From Apilactobacillus kunkeei DSM 12361 = ATCC 700308 (GTDB taxonomy: Bacteria; Bacillota; Bacilli; Lactobacillales; Lactobacillaceae): 64,000 bases of DNA. The position numbers and the translations under genes are program-made. Location: assembly GCF_001281265.1 (NCBI RefSeq), contig NZ_JXDB01000001.1, forward strand, positions 24,945 to 88,944, read 5' to 3'. This document shows, one piece after another, positions 43,189 to 54,653 of this stretch (its first letter is position 1; each line of letters begins with the position of its first letter). The notes under the pieces are model-generated. The model did not search any database. It was not told where the DNA came from and worked only from the letters and a program-made list of their open reading frames with translations.

Positions 43189-44316
43189 TTACCAGTGTGA
43201 AAAGAATCCATTAGCACCAAAGAAACGGCAAGTACTTGGGACGAACCAGTTGTAAATACCAGTAACCCATTTGTCGATACAATTGAATAATCCATAACTT
43301 CTGTTTGAATAAACAGGATGGCACCAATTCCAACTCCAAATCCATCCACATCCCCATTTGTGAGGTCTGCAGTTGTTATTTGGTTGTTGGTTATTGTCAT
43401 TGTTGTTGTTGTTGTTATTATCGTTTGGTTTTGCATTGTCATATTTAACGTCTGCATTTCCACCAAATGAAACAGCAGCAGTTACTGAAGAATTAGCATT
43501 GTTTTCAGTTCCCTGACCTGAAACAGCAACAGTGTTTTTGTAAACATCACCATCAGGATTTCCATTAGCATCAGTATCATAAGTTAGGTTGATACCGTTG
43601 TTGAATGCACCAGCAAAGCTAAATTCTAGGTTGTTGTTTACTTGATTTACAGTGATAGCAGGAACTGCCTTATTATCAGGGATGAAGTTGTTGTTTTCGT
43701 CCCAGTAACCAGAAGTTGCCTTGACGCTACCCGCAACGTATTTTTGGTTATTTCCTAGTGAATCAGTCAATTTAACATCTTTAAGATCCTTATGTTCAGG
43801 ATTCATAGCAACATTCCAAGTTACTTGTTTATGATCATCTTTTTTAAACCAACCAGTTTTATTAACAAACCAATTTTTGCTTGTATGATCGATGTTTTTA
43901 CCAGATACGTTCAAGTTGATATCACCTTGGCGGTTAATCTTCTTATCCATCAAGCTACTGTTGAAAGTAAGAGTTGCGGTAGAGCTGTTGACGTTAACAT
44001 TTCCTACTGCAACGTTGTCGGTATTGTAAGCTGGGAAACTGTTAGCTCCATCAACTCTAACGTTTTGAGGGATGCTTAATTGAATACTGTCGTTTTCCTT
44101 AACACCAACGTTATCTCCCATGTTCCAATGGTATTTCAACTTATATTGTGTATAATAATCCAAATTATTTTGACTAGTTACATCTTTACCTTGGCTGTCT
44201 GAAACTTGATATGAGGAATTGATTTGATTTGTAATGTCATCGGCATGAGCTGATACATTAAAAAAGAACAATCCCAAACAAGCAAAGACAAGTAGGCTAA
44301 TTACTTTCTTTACCAT
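43189..44316 (-). CDS. Secreted adhesin-like protein with Trp/Cys-rich tail
   Basis: 375 residues. Signal peptide 1-26 (MVKKVISLLVFACLGLFFF, cleavage after AHA). Residues 30-300 resemble Ig-like folds of Gram-positive adhesins (NDSIQLSIPQNVRV, KNWFVNKTGWFKKDDHKQVTWNVAMNPEHKDL). An Asn-rich linker follows, then about 60 residues with eight Trp and five Cys and no LPXTG or membrane anchor. ATG 44316 has GGAG and AGG upstream and follows the glycosyltransferase stop by 17 bases, so the two form an operon. The tail is unlike anything else in the window. Confidence 0.7.
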   Translation of the reverse strand: MVKKVISLLVFACLGLFFFNVSAHADDITNQINSSYQVSDSQGKDVTSQNNLDYYTQYKLKYHWNMGDNVGVKENDSIQLSIPQNVRVDGANSFPAYNTDNVAVGNVNVNSSTATLTFNSSLMDKKINRQGDINLNVSGKNIDHTSKNWFVNKTGWFKKDDHKQVTWNVAMNPEHKDLKDVKLTDSLGNNQKYVAGSVKATSGYWDENNNFIPDNKAVPAITVNQVNNNLEFSFAGAFNNGINLTYDTDANGNPDGDVYKNTVAVSGQGTENNANSSVTAAVSFGGNADVKYDNAKPNDNNNNNNNDNNQQPNNNCRPHKWGCGWIWSWNWCHPVYSNRSYGLFNCIDKWVTGIYNWFVPSTCRFFGANGFFSHW

Positions 44317-44333
44317 AATCCTCATCACTCCGT

Positions 44334-45581
44334 TCAATGTTCTGTCTTGTCCCATTTGAGTTCACCAACCATGATTTTATAAAGACTCACAATTGGAATG
44401 AAGAAGGTGATAACGTTAACCACAAAATAATATAAAGTATTGATGAAGGCTCTCCATATCGATAGATGCATTTTAGGATTTTCACGATTTTTAAAATACC
44501 AATTAATGTACCTTTGATACGAAATAGTAGCCAGAAAAGTTATTACTATCCAGATAAATAAAAGAGACATCAGCGTATAATCTACGGAATGGTAAGTAAA
44601 GAGTGTATATATTTGTCGATAAAGCACATAAATATTAATGATATTAACAAATATATATAAAAACGGTATTACCATATCGATTGTTAAATCGATTTTTAAT
44701 CCAATTTGAATATACTTGCTTCTATAAAGATCTCCTAAGTATTTAAAGCATTGCAGACCGCCTGTACACCAACGAATTCTTTGCCTTATATACTTATACA
44801 TACTACTCACTGCTTGTTGTCTGACGATAACATGATCATTAAAGATACTAGTGTACCCTTTAATCCACCCTTTAAGGGTAAACTCCATATCTTCTAAGAG
44901 GGCATTACCCCAGCCCACATTCTTGGCCATGTCAAGACTCACAAATTGACCATTCCCCGAGGCAATTCCATCGCCTAAATTGTCACGGGTGATTTGTGCT
45001 TTACGGTTCATCCCGCAAAACTCAACATCTTGAGCAATTTCTAGAGCATTGTTAATGTTAATCATTTTCACGGCTGATTGAACCATTCCGAGACCAGGAT
45101 TTTCTTGAAAGTCAAAAATAGCGGTTTCGATGTCGACGGAACTAATTCGACCATCTGCATCAATGATTAAGATAATATTCTCAGCAGCCTCACTTTTATG
45201 TTGTTCAACGAAGCTTGTTGCGAAATTTAATACTGAACCTTTACCTGTATGGGCAATATCAGACGTGGTTTGAATCACAATTTCTTTTTTTGATTGAACA
45301 ATTGCAAAAGTGTCGTCATTGGATTGATCATCGACTACTAAAATATGACCGGTGATGTTTGGATTGAGCTTATCAATCTCGTTTCTTAGTGAAACAACGG
45401 TATCACCAATTACAGATTCTTCGTTCAATGCTGGAATTACAATCCACAAACAGTATCTAGATACAATATTAATTTTTCTTTTCTCGCATTTATAATGTTT
45501 TGAATGATTAACCAATAGAAATAGTACTTGTAATATATACAAAATATAAAAAATCACGGATATTACAAATAGAATTTTCAC
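44334..45581 (-). CDS. Processive family-2 glycosyltransferase
   Basis: 415 residues. N-terminal helix, cytoplasmic GT-A domain with VVDDQSND, DADG, EDMEF and QRIRW (the D,D,D,QxxRW set of cellulose/hyaluronan/PNAG-type synthases), then four or so C-terminal helices. It would polymerise and export a polysaccharide. GTG 45581 has GGAGG 7 bases upstream. An ATG 15 bases earlier overlaps that site. Operon with the adhesin-like gene, suggesting a joint cell-surface role. The sugar is unknown. Confidence 0.85.
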   Translation of the reverse strand: MKILFVISVIFYILYILQVLFLLVNHSKHYKCEKRKINIVSRYCLWIVIPALNEESVIGDTVVSLRNEIDKLNPNITGHILVVDDQSNDDTFAIVQSKKEIVIQTTSDIAHTGKGSVLNFATSFVEQHKSEAAENIILIIDADGRISSVDIETAIFDFQENPGLGMVQSAVKMININNALEIAQDVEFCGMNRKAQITRDNLGDGIASGNGQFVSLDMAKNVGWGNALLEDMEFTLKGWIKGYTSIFNDHVIVRQQAVSSMYKYIRQRIRWCTGGLQCFKYLGDLYRSKYIQIGLKIDLTIDMVIPFLYIFVNIINIYVLYRQIYTLFTYHSVDYTLMSLLFIWIVITFLATISYQRYINWYFKNRENPKMHLSIWRAFINTLYYFVVNVITFFIPIVSLYKIMVGELKWDKTEH

Positions 45582-45810
45582 TTTATCTACCTCCATTTTA
45601 GGGACAAGATAACTTCATTATATTCAGAAGTTTATAAATGTCTTGTCTAGCCTAAATGCATAGGTAGTTCACGATGACACCGTGTCTCCACTAGGATTGA
45701 GCACTTTTATATTTTTTGACTATATGTCATGTTCATGTGATTGGTATTTCTTTTACATAAACTTATGTAAAAAAGAAAAAAATTTACTTATTTTTTGACT
45801 TTGAGTATAA

Positions 45811-47484
45811 TTATTCAGCTTCTACATTGATGATTTTTTGTTGGTCGAAGTCGTATAGGCCCTGATCAGTTAATTTTAATGTTGGAATGACAGGAAGTGT
45901 TAGGAAAGATAAAGTGATAAAAGGATCGAAGTTAACACCATCGCTGATTTCTTTAAATGCAGATTCGATTTCTTCTAGTTCGTGACTAGCTGATTGCCAG
46001 GACTTATCAGACATTAGTCCAGCGACTGGTAGTGGCATAGTTGCTAAAGTCTTTTCTTCATCAACGACGGCGATACCTCCTTTTGATGCAGTTACTTCTT
46101 GAATGGCTCTATAAATAGCCTCCTTTGTGGTTCCAACAGCTACTATGTTATGTGAATCGTGAGCTACTGTTGTGGCGATTGCACCGTTTTTAATGTTAAA
46201 ACCATGAACTAATGCTAATCCGTATGTACCTAATTGATGATGACGTTCGGCATCAACCATTAATAGGACGTCGTTTTTTAGATCAGTTTTGAAATAGCCA
46301 TCTTCGACAGGAACGTCTTGAATTGAATGGGTAGTTTCAATGTGATTAGCAATAACTCCCATTATGTGGCATTTGTTTGAGTTTAAAGGTAGTTTTAAAT
46401 CATCAACCGATAGATTCTGGTGGACACAGTTTTCGTCGAAATCAATAGGAGTGGTATTAAACCTGTCTTCGGTCATGACTTCACCGTTTTTGATGACAGT
46501 CTTAACGTCAACCTGGTCCAGGTGGTCAACGATGACTAAATCAGCTTGATAGTTTTCTTTGATGGCCCCTAACTTATTTAGTTTGTGAGCAATTGCAGCG
46601 TTGTAGCTGGCCATTTTGTATGCTGTTTCAGGTTTTAGGCCGTATTGAATTGCTAACTTGATATTGAAGTTGATGCTACCTTCTTTAATGATGGTAGTGA
46701 TGAATTTGTCATCAGTACAGAAGGAAAAACGGTCAGCATTTTCTTCATTTACTGCTTGGATTGTGTTTTGCAAATCTCTTTCGACGGTTCCTTCTCTTAA
46801 GAAGACATTCATTCCTGCAGCAAGTCGGTCTTTCATTTGATCTAGACTAACTGATTCATGATCGGTGGTAATACCATTTTCGCGGTATTCTTTTAGTTGG
46901 TCTAAGGATAATCCGGCACCGTGACCATCAATTTGATATCCGTGGTCTAAGGCATCTTTTAGTTTTGCCATCATGTCCTTATCTTTATTATGTACAGCTG
47001 GATAGTCCATTACTTCGGCTAAGCCGATAACGGATTCTTCATTATATAGGGGATGTAAGTCTTTGGCAGTTAAAGTAGCACCATTATGTTCGAAACTGGT
47101 TGCGGGAACTGATGAAGGTAACATTACTAGGACTTCTAGTGGTGTTTGTTTAGCATCTTCAATCATGTATTTTATTCCATCTGCACCGGAAACATTCGCA
47201 ATTTCGTGTGGATCTACGACAATAGATGTGACTCCCATAGGAACTAAAACTTTACCTAATTCTGATGGAGTAACTAGTGAGCTTTCGATGTGAACATGAG
47301 AATCAATAAAACCAGGAACCACAAACTGGTTATTAGCATCTATGATTTTTTTAGCCTTAAGGTCTGGATGATTTCCTAAAGCAATAATCTTGCCATTATT
47401 AATGAAAATATCATTAATTTCGAAGCTGTTTGTGAATACATTTAAAACTTTTCCATTTTGAACAAGTAAATCAATTGTTTGCAT
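45811..47484 (-). CDS. ade: Adenine deaminase
   Basis: 557 residues, AdeC type. Converts adenine to hypoxanthine for purine salvage. Metal-binding DSHVHIESS near residue 62-70, VVDPHEIANVSG near 90-100, and the C-terminal half with VAHDSHNIVAVG and MPLPVAGLMSD, all typical. AT-rich promoter region, no purine riboswitch seen. Monocistronic. Confidence 0.93.
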   Translation of the reverse strand: MQTIDLLVQNGKVLNVFTNSFEINDIFINNGKIIALGNHPDLKAKKIIDANNQFVVPGFIDSHVHIESSLVTPSELGKVLVPMGVTSIVVDPHEIANVSGADGIKYMIEDAKQTPLEVLVMLPSSVPATSFEHNGATLTAKDLHPLYNEESVIGLAEVMDYPAVHNKDKDMMAKLKDALDHGYQIDGHGAGLSLDQLKEYRENGITTDHESVSLDQMKDRLAAGMNVFLREGTVERDLQNTIQAVNEENADRFSFCTDDKFITTIIKEGSINFNIKLAIQYGLKPETAYKMASYNAAIAHKLNKLGAIKENYQADLVIVDHLDQVDVKTVIKNGEVMTEDRFNTTPIDFDENCVHQNLSVDDLKLPLNSNKCHIMGVIANHIETTHSIQDVPVEDGYFKTDLKNDVLLMVDAERHHQLGTYGLALVHGFNIKNGAIATTVAHDSHNIVAVGTTKEAIYRAIQEVTASKGGIAVVDEEKTLATMPLPVAGLMSDKSWQSASHELEEIESAFKEISDGVNFDPFITLSFLTLPVIPTLKLTDQGLYDFDQQKIINVEAE

Positions 47485-47722
47485 TTTTCCACCCCAACGT
47501 TTATTTAATTTTGATTAAAATTATCAAGTATTATGAAACATTAATGAATGAAAGTCAAATCTATTTTAATGTTCGGAAAAACACTGAAGTATTAAGCCGT
47601 TGGTAGATATATTTTCTATAGATGATAGAGTAATTTTTCAGTAGTACCTAAAAAAATGTTTAAAAAGGGGTAAATGTAGTGTACAATTATATTGTTCTTA
47701 AAAATAGAAAGGGTGAAGAACT

Positions 47723-49282
47723 TTGAGTGAAAACGTTTCACATGAAAAAAAGGGCTTCGTTGAATATGCCAACGGTCCTTCACTAGAAGAAATTAACGGT
47801 GGAATTAAAGTTCCGAAGGACTGGGGATTCTGGAAGACTTTATTCGCCTACTCAGGACCTGGTGCTTTAGTAGCGGTTGGTTACATGGATCCAGGTAACT
47901 GGGCTACATCAATTACAGGGGGTCAAAACTTTGGTTACCTATTGATGTCTGTTATCTTAATTTCAAGTTTGATTGCGATGTTACTTCAATACATGGCAGC
48001 TAAACTTGGAATCGTGAGTCAGATGGATTTAGCACAAGCCATTCGTTCAAGAACCTCAAAGACATTGGGTGTCGTTTTATGGATTATGACTGAATTAGCA
48101 ATTATGGCTACTGATATCGCCGAAGTTATCGGTGGAGCTATTGCTCTTTATCTTTTATTCCACATTCCTTTAATCTTAGCGGTATTCCTTACCGTATTTG
48201 ATGTTTTATTATTGCTATTATTGACTAAAGTGGGATTCAGAAAGATTGAAGCAATTGTTGTTTGTTTAATTCTTGTTATCTTAGTAGTCTTCATCTATGA
48301 AGTTGTACTATCTAATCCAGATTGGTTTGGTGCAATTAAAGGATTAGTACCAACTCAACGTACTTTTTCTAGTGACCATCCTGTTGCAGGTATGACTCCA
48401 CTATCAGGTGCTTTAGGTATTATTGGGGCAACTGTTATGCCACATAACCTATACCTACATTCAGCCATTGCTCAAACTAGATCTATTGACCATAACGATG
48501 AAGAAGATGTTGCAAGAACTGTTCGTTTTGCTACTTGGGATTCAAATATCCAATTAACATTCGCATTCTTCGTTAACGCCTTACTATTAATCATGGGTGT
48601 GGCCGTATTTAAGACAGGTGCTGTTCAAGATACATCATTCTTCGGTCTATTTGATGCTTTAAACAATACTAAGATGTTATCAAACCCAATTCTAATTGGT
48701 GTTGCTAAGTCAGGTATTTTATCAACATTATTTGCCGTTGCATTACTTGCTTCAGGTCAAAACTCAACCATTACTGGTACTTTATCAGGACAAGTTATCA
48801 TGGAAGGTTTCGTTAACTTAAAGGTTCCTCTATGGGCTCGTCGTTTAATTACTCGTTTAATCTCCGTTGTTCCAGTGCTTATCTGTGTGCTATTAACCGC
48901 GGGTGAATCAACACTAAAACAACATGCTGCGATCAATGACTTGATTGAAAACTCACAAATTTTCTTAGCATTCGCATTACCATTCTCAATGCTTCCATTG
49001 TTAATGATGACTAATAGTGCTCAAGAAATGGGTAGTCGTTTCAAGAATACACTATGGGTTAAGATTTTAGGTTGGATTTCAGTTATTGTTCTTATTTACT
49101 TAAACGCAATTAACATGCAACCTGCTGTCGCTGGTTTCTTCAGTGACAATCCAACTGCTGCTCAAAATGCAGAAGCTGGTGTAATTGCTAACATCATTAA
49201 CGTTGTTATCATTCTTCTACTAATCTGGACATTAGTTGAACTATACTTAGGTAACAGACGTTTAAGAAACAGAGAAGACTAA
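47723..49282 (+). CDS. mntH: Nramp divalent metal transporter MntH
   Basis: 519 residues, about eleven helices. Metal site DPGN at 56-59 and [10 protein letters not shown] in helix 6. Proton-coupled Mn2+ (or Fe2+) uptake. The start appears to be TTG, with AAAGGGTG upstream. A universal stress gene follows after 32 bases, a pairing seen in other lactobacilli. No clear MntR site recognised. Confidence 0.94.
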   Translation: MSENVSHEKKGFVEYANGPSLEEINGGIKVPKDWGFWKTLFAYSGPGALVAVGYMDPGNWATSITGGQNFGYLLMSVILISSLIAMLLQYMAAKLGIVSQMDLAQAIRSRTSKTLGVVLWIMTELAIMATDIAEVIGGAIALYLLFHIPLILAVFLTVFDVLLLLLLTKVGFRKIEAIVVCLILVILVVFIYEVVLSNPDWFGAIKGLVPTQRTFSSDHPVAGMTPLSGALGIIGATVMPHNLYLHSAIAQTRSIDHNDEEDVARTVRFATWDSNIQLTFAFFVNALLLIMGVAVFKTGAVQDTSFFGLFDALNNTKMLSNPILIGVAKSGILSTLFAVALLASGQNSTITGTLSGQVIMEGFVNLKVPLWARRLITRLISVVPVLICVLLTAGESTLKQHAAINDLIENSQIFLAFALPFSMLPLLMMTNSAQEMGSRFKNTLWVKILGWISVIVLIYLNAINMQPAVAGFFSDNPTAAQNAEAGVIANIINVVIILLLIWTLVELYLGNRRLRNRED

Positions 49283-49314
49283 AATAAAAAATTCAAGAAT
49301 AGAAGGCGAAAATT

Positions 49315-49761
49315 ATGCAAAACATGGACGTCGAAATTAATTTCAAGAATATTTTAGTTGCTGTCGATGATTCAGATGATGCTTTATTAGCTTTTAAGTA
49401 CGCTATTTCACGTGCTAAATCAGAAGGTGCAAAGCTAACCATCGTTTCAGTACTAGAAGACGAAGAAATCAATGTTTTCCAATCATTATCAGGACAATTT
49501 GTTCATGGTAAGTATGAAGATTTAGAAAAACATTTAGAAAAATACAAGCAAACTGCTGAATCAGCCGGTGTAGCTGATGTTGATGTTATCGCATCCACCG
49601 GTGAAGCTGGGGAAACCATCATCAAAGATGTTCTTCCTAAGGTTAATCCAGATCTATTGATTGTAGGATCAGAATCAAGAAAAGGATTAGCTCGTCATTT
49701 TGGTAGTCAAGCTGCCTATATGGCAAAATATTCACCAGTATCAGTTATGGTGATTAGATAA
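49315..49761 (+). CDS. Universal stress protein (UspA family)
   Basis: 148 residues. ILVAVDDSDDALLAFKYAI at the N-terminus and the ATP-binding loop GSESRKGLARHFGSQAAYMAKYSPVSVMVIR at the C-terminus. Cytoplasmic. Cotranscribed with mntH, so it may modulate metal-stress response. Confidence 0.92.
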   Translation: MQNMDVEINFKNILVAVDDSDDALLAFKYAISRAKSEGAKLTIVSVLEDEEINVFQSLSGQFVHGKYEDLEKHLEKYKQTAESAGVADVDVIASTGEAGETIIKDVLPKVNPDLLIVGSESRKGLARHFGSQAAYMAKYSPVSVMVIR

Positions 49762-49788
49762 AAACTATTGATTAATTACTCACTCCGA

Positions 49789-49824
49789 AAAAAGACTCAA
49801 GATATTATCTTGAGTCTTTTTTTA
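49789..49824 (+). terminator. mntH-usp terminator
   Basis: AAAAAAGACTCAAGATA / TATCTTGAGTCTTTTTTT. Confidence 0.88.
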
Positions 49825-49836
49825 TAAAACAAAACA

Positions 49837-49869
49837 AAAAAATCCATAGGATAAACTATGGATTTTTTA
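49837..49869 (-). terminator. Terminator of the DUF975 gene
   Basis: AAAAAATCCATAG / CTATGGATTTTTT. Confidence 0.85.
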
Positions 49870-50667
49870 TTATTCAACATCTAAAACATTTTGTTTTTGT
49901 TTGAATTGTTCTTTTACGAATTCATAGAACTTAACTTGAGTAACATAGAAGTAAGGGAATACGTAAATTCCGACGATTCCTGAAGTAATTGCGACTAGAA
50001 TTATCCAACCGGTGAATGAAAGTTGTAATACAAGGAAATCTACCTTGTAGCCCTTCATAATATCTTGGCTGGTCATAATAGCAGTGTAGGCACTAACTGG
50101 TTTGTTTTCCAATCTAGCATCTCTGTATATCCAAAGAGCTTGGTTGTATGCGAAACTCTTTACGACTAACCATACAAGTACGGCGATGAATTCAGCGATG
50201 GAAAGAGATAATCCTAATGCGTTTGGTAGTAAAATCATTAATAGATAACCAGGGATAAATAGTAGTGACCATAGTGATAATAGGATTGATCTTAAAATCC
50301 AAGTCCATGTGGTACCCCAGAAAAGACGTTGATCATCGATAAATGTTAGTGATTTTCTAATTGGTTTTTGGAAATCATCTTGGCCTCTTAATACATTGAA
50401 GGCGGTGTAGATAGCACCGAGTAAAAAGATTGAAGATAAGATTATGAAAATAAATGTTGCAACATAGTTAACGGCGTCATTACTTGTAACGCTAGTAGCA
50501 ACGTTTGTGGCATCTACCTTTATAGCTGAGTTAATGCTTACCTGGTTAGCTAAAATGTTGTAAGCAATGTAAGTTAGTAAGAATGGTAGAAATAGGATGA
50601 AGAAGAAGCGTTGGTGACCACGAATAAGGCCTTTAACTTCTCTTTTTTGTTCTGCGCGATTGTACAT
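49870..50667 (-). CDS. DUF975 family membrane protein
   Basis: 265 residues, about five helices. The N-terminal MYNRAEQKREVKGLIRGHQ and the IYRDARLENKPVSAY-type loop are characteristic of DUF975. Function unknown. AGGAGG precedes the ATG. Confidence 0.88.
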   Translation of the reverse strand: MYNRAEQKREVKGLIRGHQRFFFILFLPFLLTYIAYNILANQVSINSAIKVDATNVATSVTSNDAVNYVATFIFIILSSIFLLGAIYTAFNVLRGQDDFQKPIRKSLTFIDDQRLFWGTTWTWILRSILLSLWSLLFIPGYLLMILLPNALGLSLSIAEFIAVLVWLVVKSFAYNQALWIYRDARLENKPVSAYTAIMTSQDIMKGYKVDFLVLQLSFTGWIILVAITSGIVGIYVFPYFYVTQVKFYEFVKEQFKQKQNVLDVE

Positions 50668-50704
50668 GAGAATCCTCCTGTTTGATATTATGTCTTAATT
50701 ATAC

Positions 50705-50745
50705 CAAAAACCCCGGCAGAAAAAATCCGACCGGGGTTTAATTTT
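50705..50745. terminator. Terminator below the flavoprotein gene
   Basis: AAACCCCGG / CCGGGGTTT with a T-rich flank; lies between the DUF975 start and the flavoprotein stop (minus strand). Confidence 0.75.
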
Positions 50746-50759
50746 TGATTAAGAATGAT

Positions 50760-52100
50760 TTAGATGTTCTTCCAAGTGTCGTGACCGATTGAAGGGAATA
50801 GGTGAACATTTCTTTCAATTTCAAGTGGCGTCATCTTCATGTTAACGGCTGGAACAATCATGTCCACTGCGTTATCAGCTTGGTCTGAGATTTCAGTGAA
50901 ACCAACTAAGCGGTGTTCCTTGTCAAAAATGTAGGCATTCTTAACAACTGGTTCCTTAGTGATTTGTCTAAACCAAGTGTTAGTAGCATCGTGTTCTTCA
51001 ACAGTGTATTCGTCACTAGCGTTTGCTTCATCAACGGTAACACCCATTTGACTGATACGAGGTGAAGTAAATACTACTGATGGAATTGCTGGGAAGTCGA
51101 TTGGTTGATCTGTTTCTCCGGCAAATAAGTGCTTTAGGTATTGTGATTCGAAAGTTGCTGTTGGAGTTAGGTTTGGTTGACCAGTAGCGGCAACGTCACC
51201 TGAAGCGTAGATGTTTTCAACTGATGTTTGTAGGTATTCGTTAACTAGGACACCTTTCTTATCATCGTATTTAACACCCACTTCGTCTAGTCCCATGTTG
51301 TGGACCATTGGAACACGACCAGAAGCGTCCAGAATGTAATCAACAGTTAGTTGTTGGTTGTCAGCGTAAGTAACAGTGTATTCGTCACCATCTTGGCTGA
51401 ATGAACGTAGACCAGAGTTTTCAACAAACTTGATACCTGATTTCTTCATTTCGTCCATTAGGATTTTTACGTATGGTTGGTAGAAAGGACGTAATGCCTT
51501 GTCACCATGCATGAACATAGTAACATCAGCGCCTGCTTCGTTTGCCATAGTAGCAAATTCCATGGCGATGTAACCAGTACCAACAACGGCCATACGTTTT
51601 GGCATGTCTTCTAGTTCCATGAAGTCTCTTGAATCATGTGATAATTCAGTTCCTTCAATTTCAACTTTGTGAGGTGTTAAACCTGTGGCGATAACAATCT
51701 TGTCTGAAGTTACGTGTTCACCATTGATTTCTAGTGTGTGAGCATCAGTGAACTTAGCGAAACCATGGATAACATCCATTCCTAAGCTCTTCATAGTTGC
51801 TTCACGGTCTACCTTGATTGGTAGGATTCCTTCGCGTTTGTGTTTGATGTTTTCTTTCCAGTTTAGCTTAGTGTCACCTTCAACAATGGCTTTCATACGT
51901 CTTTGGGTCTTAGCTAGGGTAACTGGTCCATCAAGTGAGATTTTGGCGTTACAACCCCAGTTAGGGCAAGTACCACCAACGGCAATTGCTTCTACAAACG
52001 CAATTTTAAAACCTTGTTTGCAAAGTGTCTTGGCACCGTCGAATGCGGCGTGTCCTGATCCGATGTAGATAACATCGTAATCGAAGTTAGGATTTTTCAT
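50760..52100 (-). CDS. FAD/NAD(P)-dependent disulfide oxidoreductase 1
   Basis: 446 residues, glutathione-reductase/lipoamide-dehydrogenase class. FAD motif YIGSGHAAFDGA (about 10-21), redox disulfide GGTCPNWGC, NAD(P) motif VVGTGYIAMEFA and dimer domain. The C-terminal His is in HLFPSIGHD but the usual HPTxxE glutamate is replaced, so the substrate is uncertain. ATG 52100 is set by GGAGG. Tandem paralogue at 52252. Confidence 0.88.
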   Translation of the reverse strand: MKNPNFDYDVIYIGSGHAAFDGAKTLCKQGFKIAFVEAIAVGGTCPNWGCNAKISLDGPVTLAKTQRRMKAIVEGDTKLNWKENIKHKREGILPIKVDREATMKSLGMDVIHGFAKFTDAHTLEINGEHVTSDKIVIATGLTPHKVEIEGTELSHDSRDFMELEDMPKRMAVVGTGYIAMEFATMANEAGADVTMFMHGDKALRPFYQPYVKILMDEMKKSGIKFVENSGLRSFSQDGDEYTVTYADNQQLTVDYILDASGRVPMVHNMGLDEVGVKYDDKKGVLVNEYLQTSVENIYASGDVAATGQPNLTPTATFESQYLKHLFAGETDQPIDFPAIPSVVFTSPRISQMGVTVDEANASDEYTVEEHDATNTWFRQITKEPVVKNAYIFDKEHRLVGFTEISDQADNAVDMIVPAVNMKMTPLEIERNVHLFPSIGHDTWKNI

Positions 52101-52212
52101 GTTAAAGCCTCCATATTTATTACGATTTTTATATTTTCTTATATTAATTAATGTACAATATTGTAGTGTTGCAAACAAATATATTGACTCGATTTTAACG
52201 GAATTTTAACCA

Positions 52213-52241
52213 ATAAAAAAACCACCCAAATGGGTGGTTTT
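52213..52241 (-). terminator. Terminator between the two flavoprotein genes
   Basis: AAAACCACCC / GGGTGGTTTT after the stop of the upstream gene; the two paralogues are therefore separate units. Confidence 0.85.
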
Positions 52242-52251
52242 ACTTAATATT

Positions 52252-53589
52252 TTATAGATGTTGCCAAGCGTCACTACCAATAGTAGGGAACAAGTGGACA
52301 ATCTTGTTAATTTGAGATTTGTCTAATTTTAGAGCGACGGCAGGTAGGATGGAATCAATTACGCTATCTGCTTCATCAGAGACTTCTGTTGCACCAACTA
52401 AATGGTGTTCTTTGTCAAAGATGTATGCACGTTTAGCGATTTTTTCATTTGTAATTGAACGATACCAATCAGCAGTCATATCATGTTCTTCGACAGTGTA
52501 GTCATCACTGTTTTTAGCTTCTTCAACTGAAACACCTACTTGAGCGATACGAGGTGAAGTAAATACAACTGAAGGAATAGCAGGGAATTCAATTGCATCC
52601 TTGGTTGCACCTGAGAATAAGCTTGTTAGATATTGTGATTCGAAGATAGCTGTTGGAGTTAATTTTGGTTGACCAGTTGCAGCAACGTCACCGGAAGCAT
52701 AAATGCTATCAACTGATGTTTGTAAATGATCGTTTACTTCAATTCCGCTCTTTTTATCGTACTTAACACCAACTTCGTCTAAACCAATGTTTTCGACATT
52801 TGGAATACGACCAGTTGCATCTAAGATGTAGTCAGTGAAGACTTGGCGGTCATTTGATAGTTCAATTGTAGTCTTGCATTTTTCTTCATGGAATTCTTTA
52901 ACTTCTGCATTTTCAACGAATGTAACACCTTTTTCCTTTAAGTCGTTAACTACAGAATCAACGTATTCTCCATTGAAACCACGAAGTGCACGATCGCCAT
53001 GCATGATAACAGTAACTTCTGATCCAGCGGCATTAGCAATAGATGCAAATTCCATTGCAATGTATCCAGCACCAATAATAGCGATGTGAACAGGAAGTTC
53101 GTCAATGTTTAAGAAGTCCTTAGAGTCATGTGCCATTTCCTTACCAGGAACATCCAATCTGTGTGGACGTAAACCAGTAGCGATGACAATCTTATCAGCA
53201 GTGTAAGATTTACCATTAACATCAACAGTATGAGGGTCAGATAACTTACCATATCCATTAATAACATCAATACCAAATGCTTCTAGACCACCCTTGATGG
53301 CACCAGAAATACCATCGATTACTTTATGTTTGTTTAACATGTTTTGGGTCCAGTCAATGCTTAATTCACCCTTAATGATGTTTTGTAGACGCTTTTGAGT
53401 TTCTAAAACTTGTGCTGGTAAATCTAAAGCGATTTTAGCGTTACAACCCCAGTTGGGACATGTACCACCAATTTTATCGCCTTCAACGACAGCAACTTTG
53501 TAACCTTTTGCAGCTAATGGCATAGCACCGTCAAAAGTACCATGTCCAGCACCGATGTATAATACATCATAATCAAAATTTTCAGCCAT
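52252..53589 (-). CDS. FAD/NAD(P)-dependent disulfide oxidoreductase 2
   Basis: 445 residues, paralogue of the gene at 50760 with the same motifs: YIGAGHGTFDGA, GGTCPNWGCNAKI, IIGAGYIAMEFA, HLFPTIGSD. The catalytic Glu after the C-terminal His is again missing in both copies. ATG 53589 has AAGGA 9 bases upstream. A recent tandem duplication, kept with separate terminators. Confidence 0.88.
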   Translation of the reverse strand: MAENFDYDVLYIGAGHGTFDGAMPLAAKGYKVAVVEGDKIGGTCPNWGCNAKIALDLPAQVLETQKRLQNIIKGELSIDWTQNMLNKHKVIDGISGAIKGGLEAFGIDVINGYGKLSDPHTVDVNGKSYTADKIVIATGLRPHRLDVPGKEMAHDSKDFLNIDELPVHIAIIGAGYIAMEFASIANAAGSEVTVIMHGDRALRGFNGEYVDSVVNDLKEKGVTFVENAEVKEFHEEKCKTTIELSNDRQVFTDYILDATGRIPNVENIGLDEVGVKYDKKSGIEVNDHLQTSVDSIYASGDVAATGQPKLTPTAIFESQYLTSLFSGATKDAIEFPAIPSVVFTSPRIAQVGVSVEEAKNSDDYTVEEHDMTADWYRSITNEKIAKRAYIFDKEHHLVGATEVSDEADSVIDSILPAVALKLDKSQINKIVHLFPTIGSDAWQHL

Positions 53590-53796
53590 AATTATCAAGT
53601 CCTTTTTTCAAATTATTATGAATTACTAATTTATAAGATAAACTCATGCGTTGTGTAATTCAATTAATTTGCTTCAAATTATATAGTGTAAGACATAACA
53701 AAATTTATATATTTTATAAAAAAATAATAATAAAAGTACTGTAAAAATAATAAAAGTAGTATATAATTGCTTTGTGAATAAATAAACAAAAGATGA

Positions 53797-54585
<789 letters not shown>

Positions 54586-54602
54586 AATCATATCTTGGAT
54601 AT

Positions 54603-54637
54603 GGAAAAAGCCGTAGCTTATGCTATGGCTTTTATTA
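54603..54637 (+). terminator. butA terminator
   Basis: AAAAGCC-TAGC / GCTA-GGCTTTT hairpin. Confidence 0.75.
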
Positions 54638-54653
54638 TGTATAAAAGATCTAA

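Noticed and set aside
43182..43466. Alternative frame under the tail of the surface protein, with a glycine-rich hydrophobic stretch
   Set aside because: Considered as a frameshifted true C-terminus with a sorting signal, but there is no LPXTG and no basic end. The Trp/Cys frame is kept until resequenced.
45740..45800. TTTACATAA / TTATGTAAA hairpin between ade and the glycosyltransferase
   Set aside because: Short AT stem without a clear T-run; not firm enough to list as a terminator.
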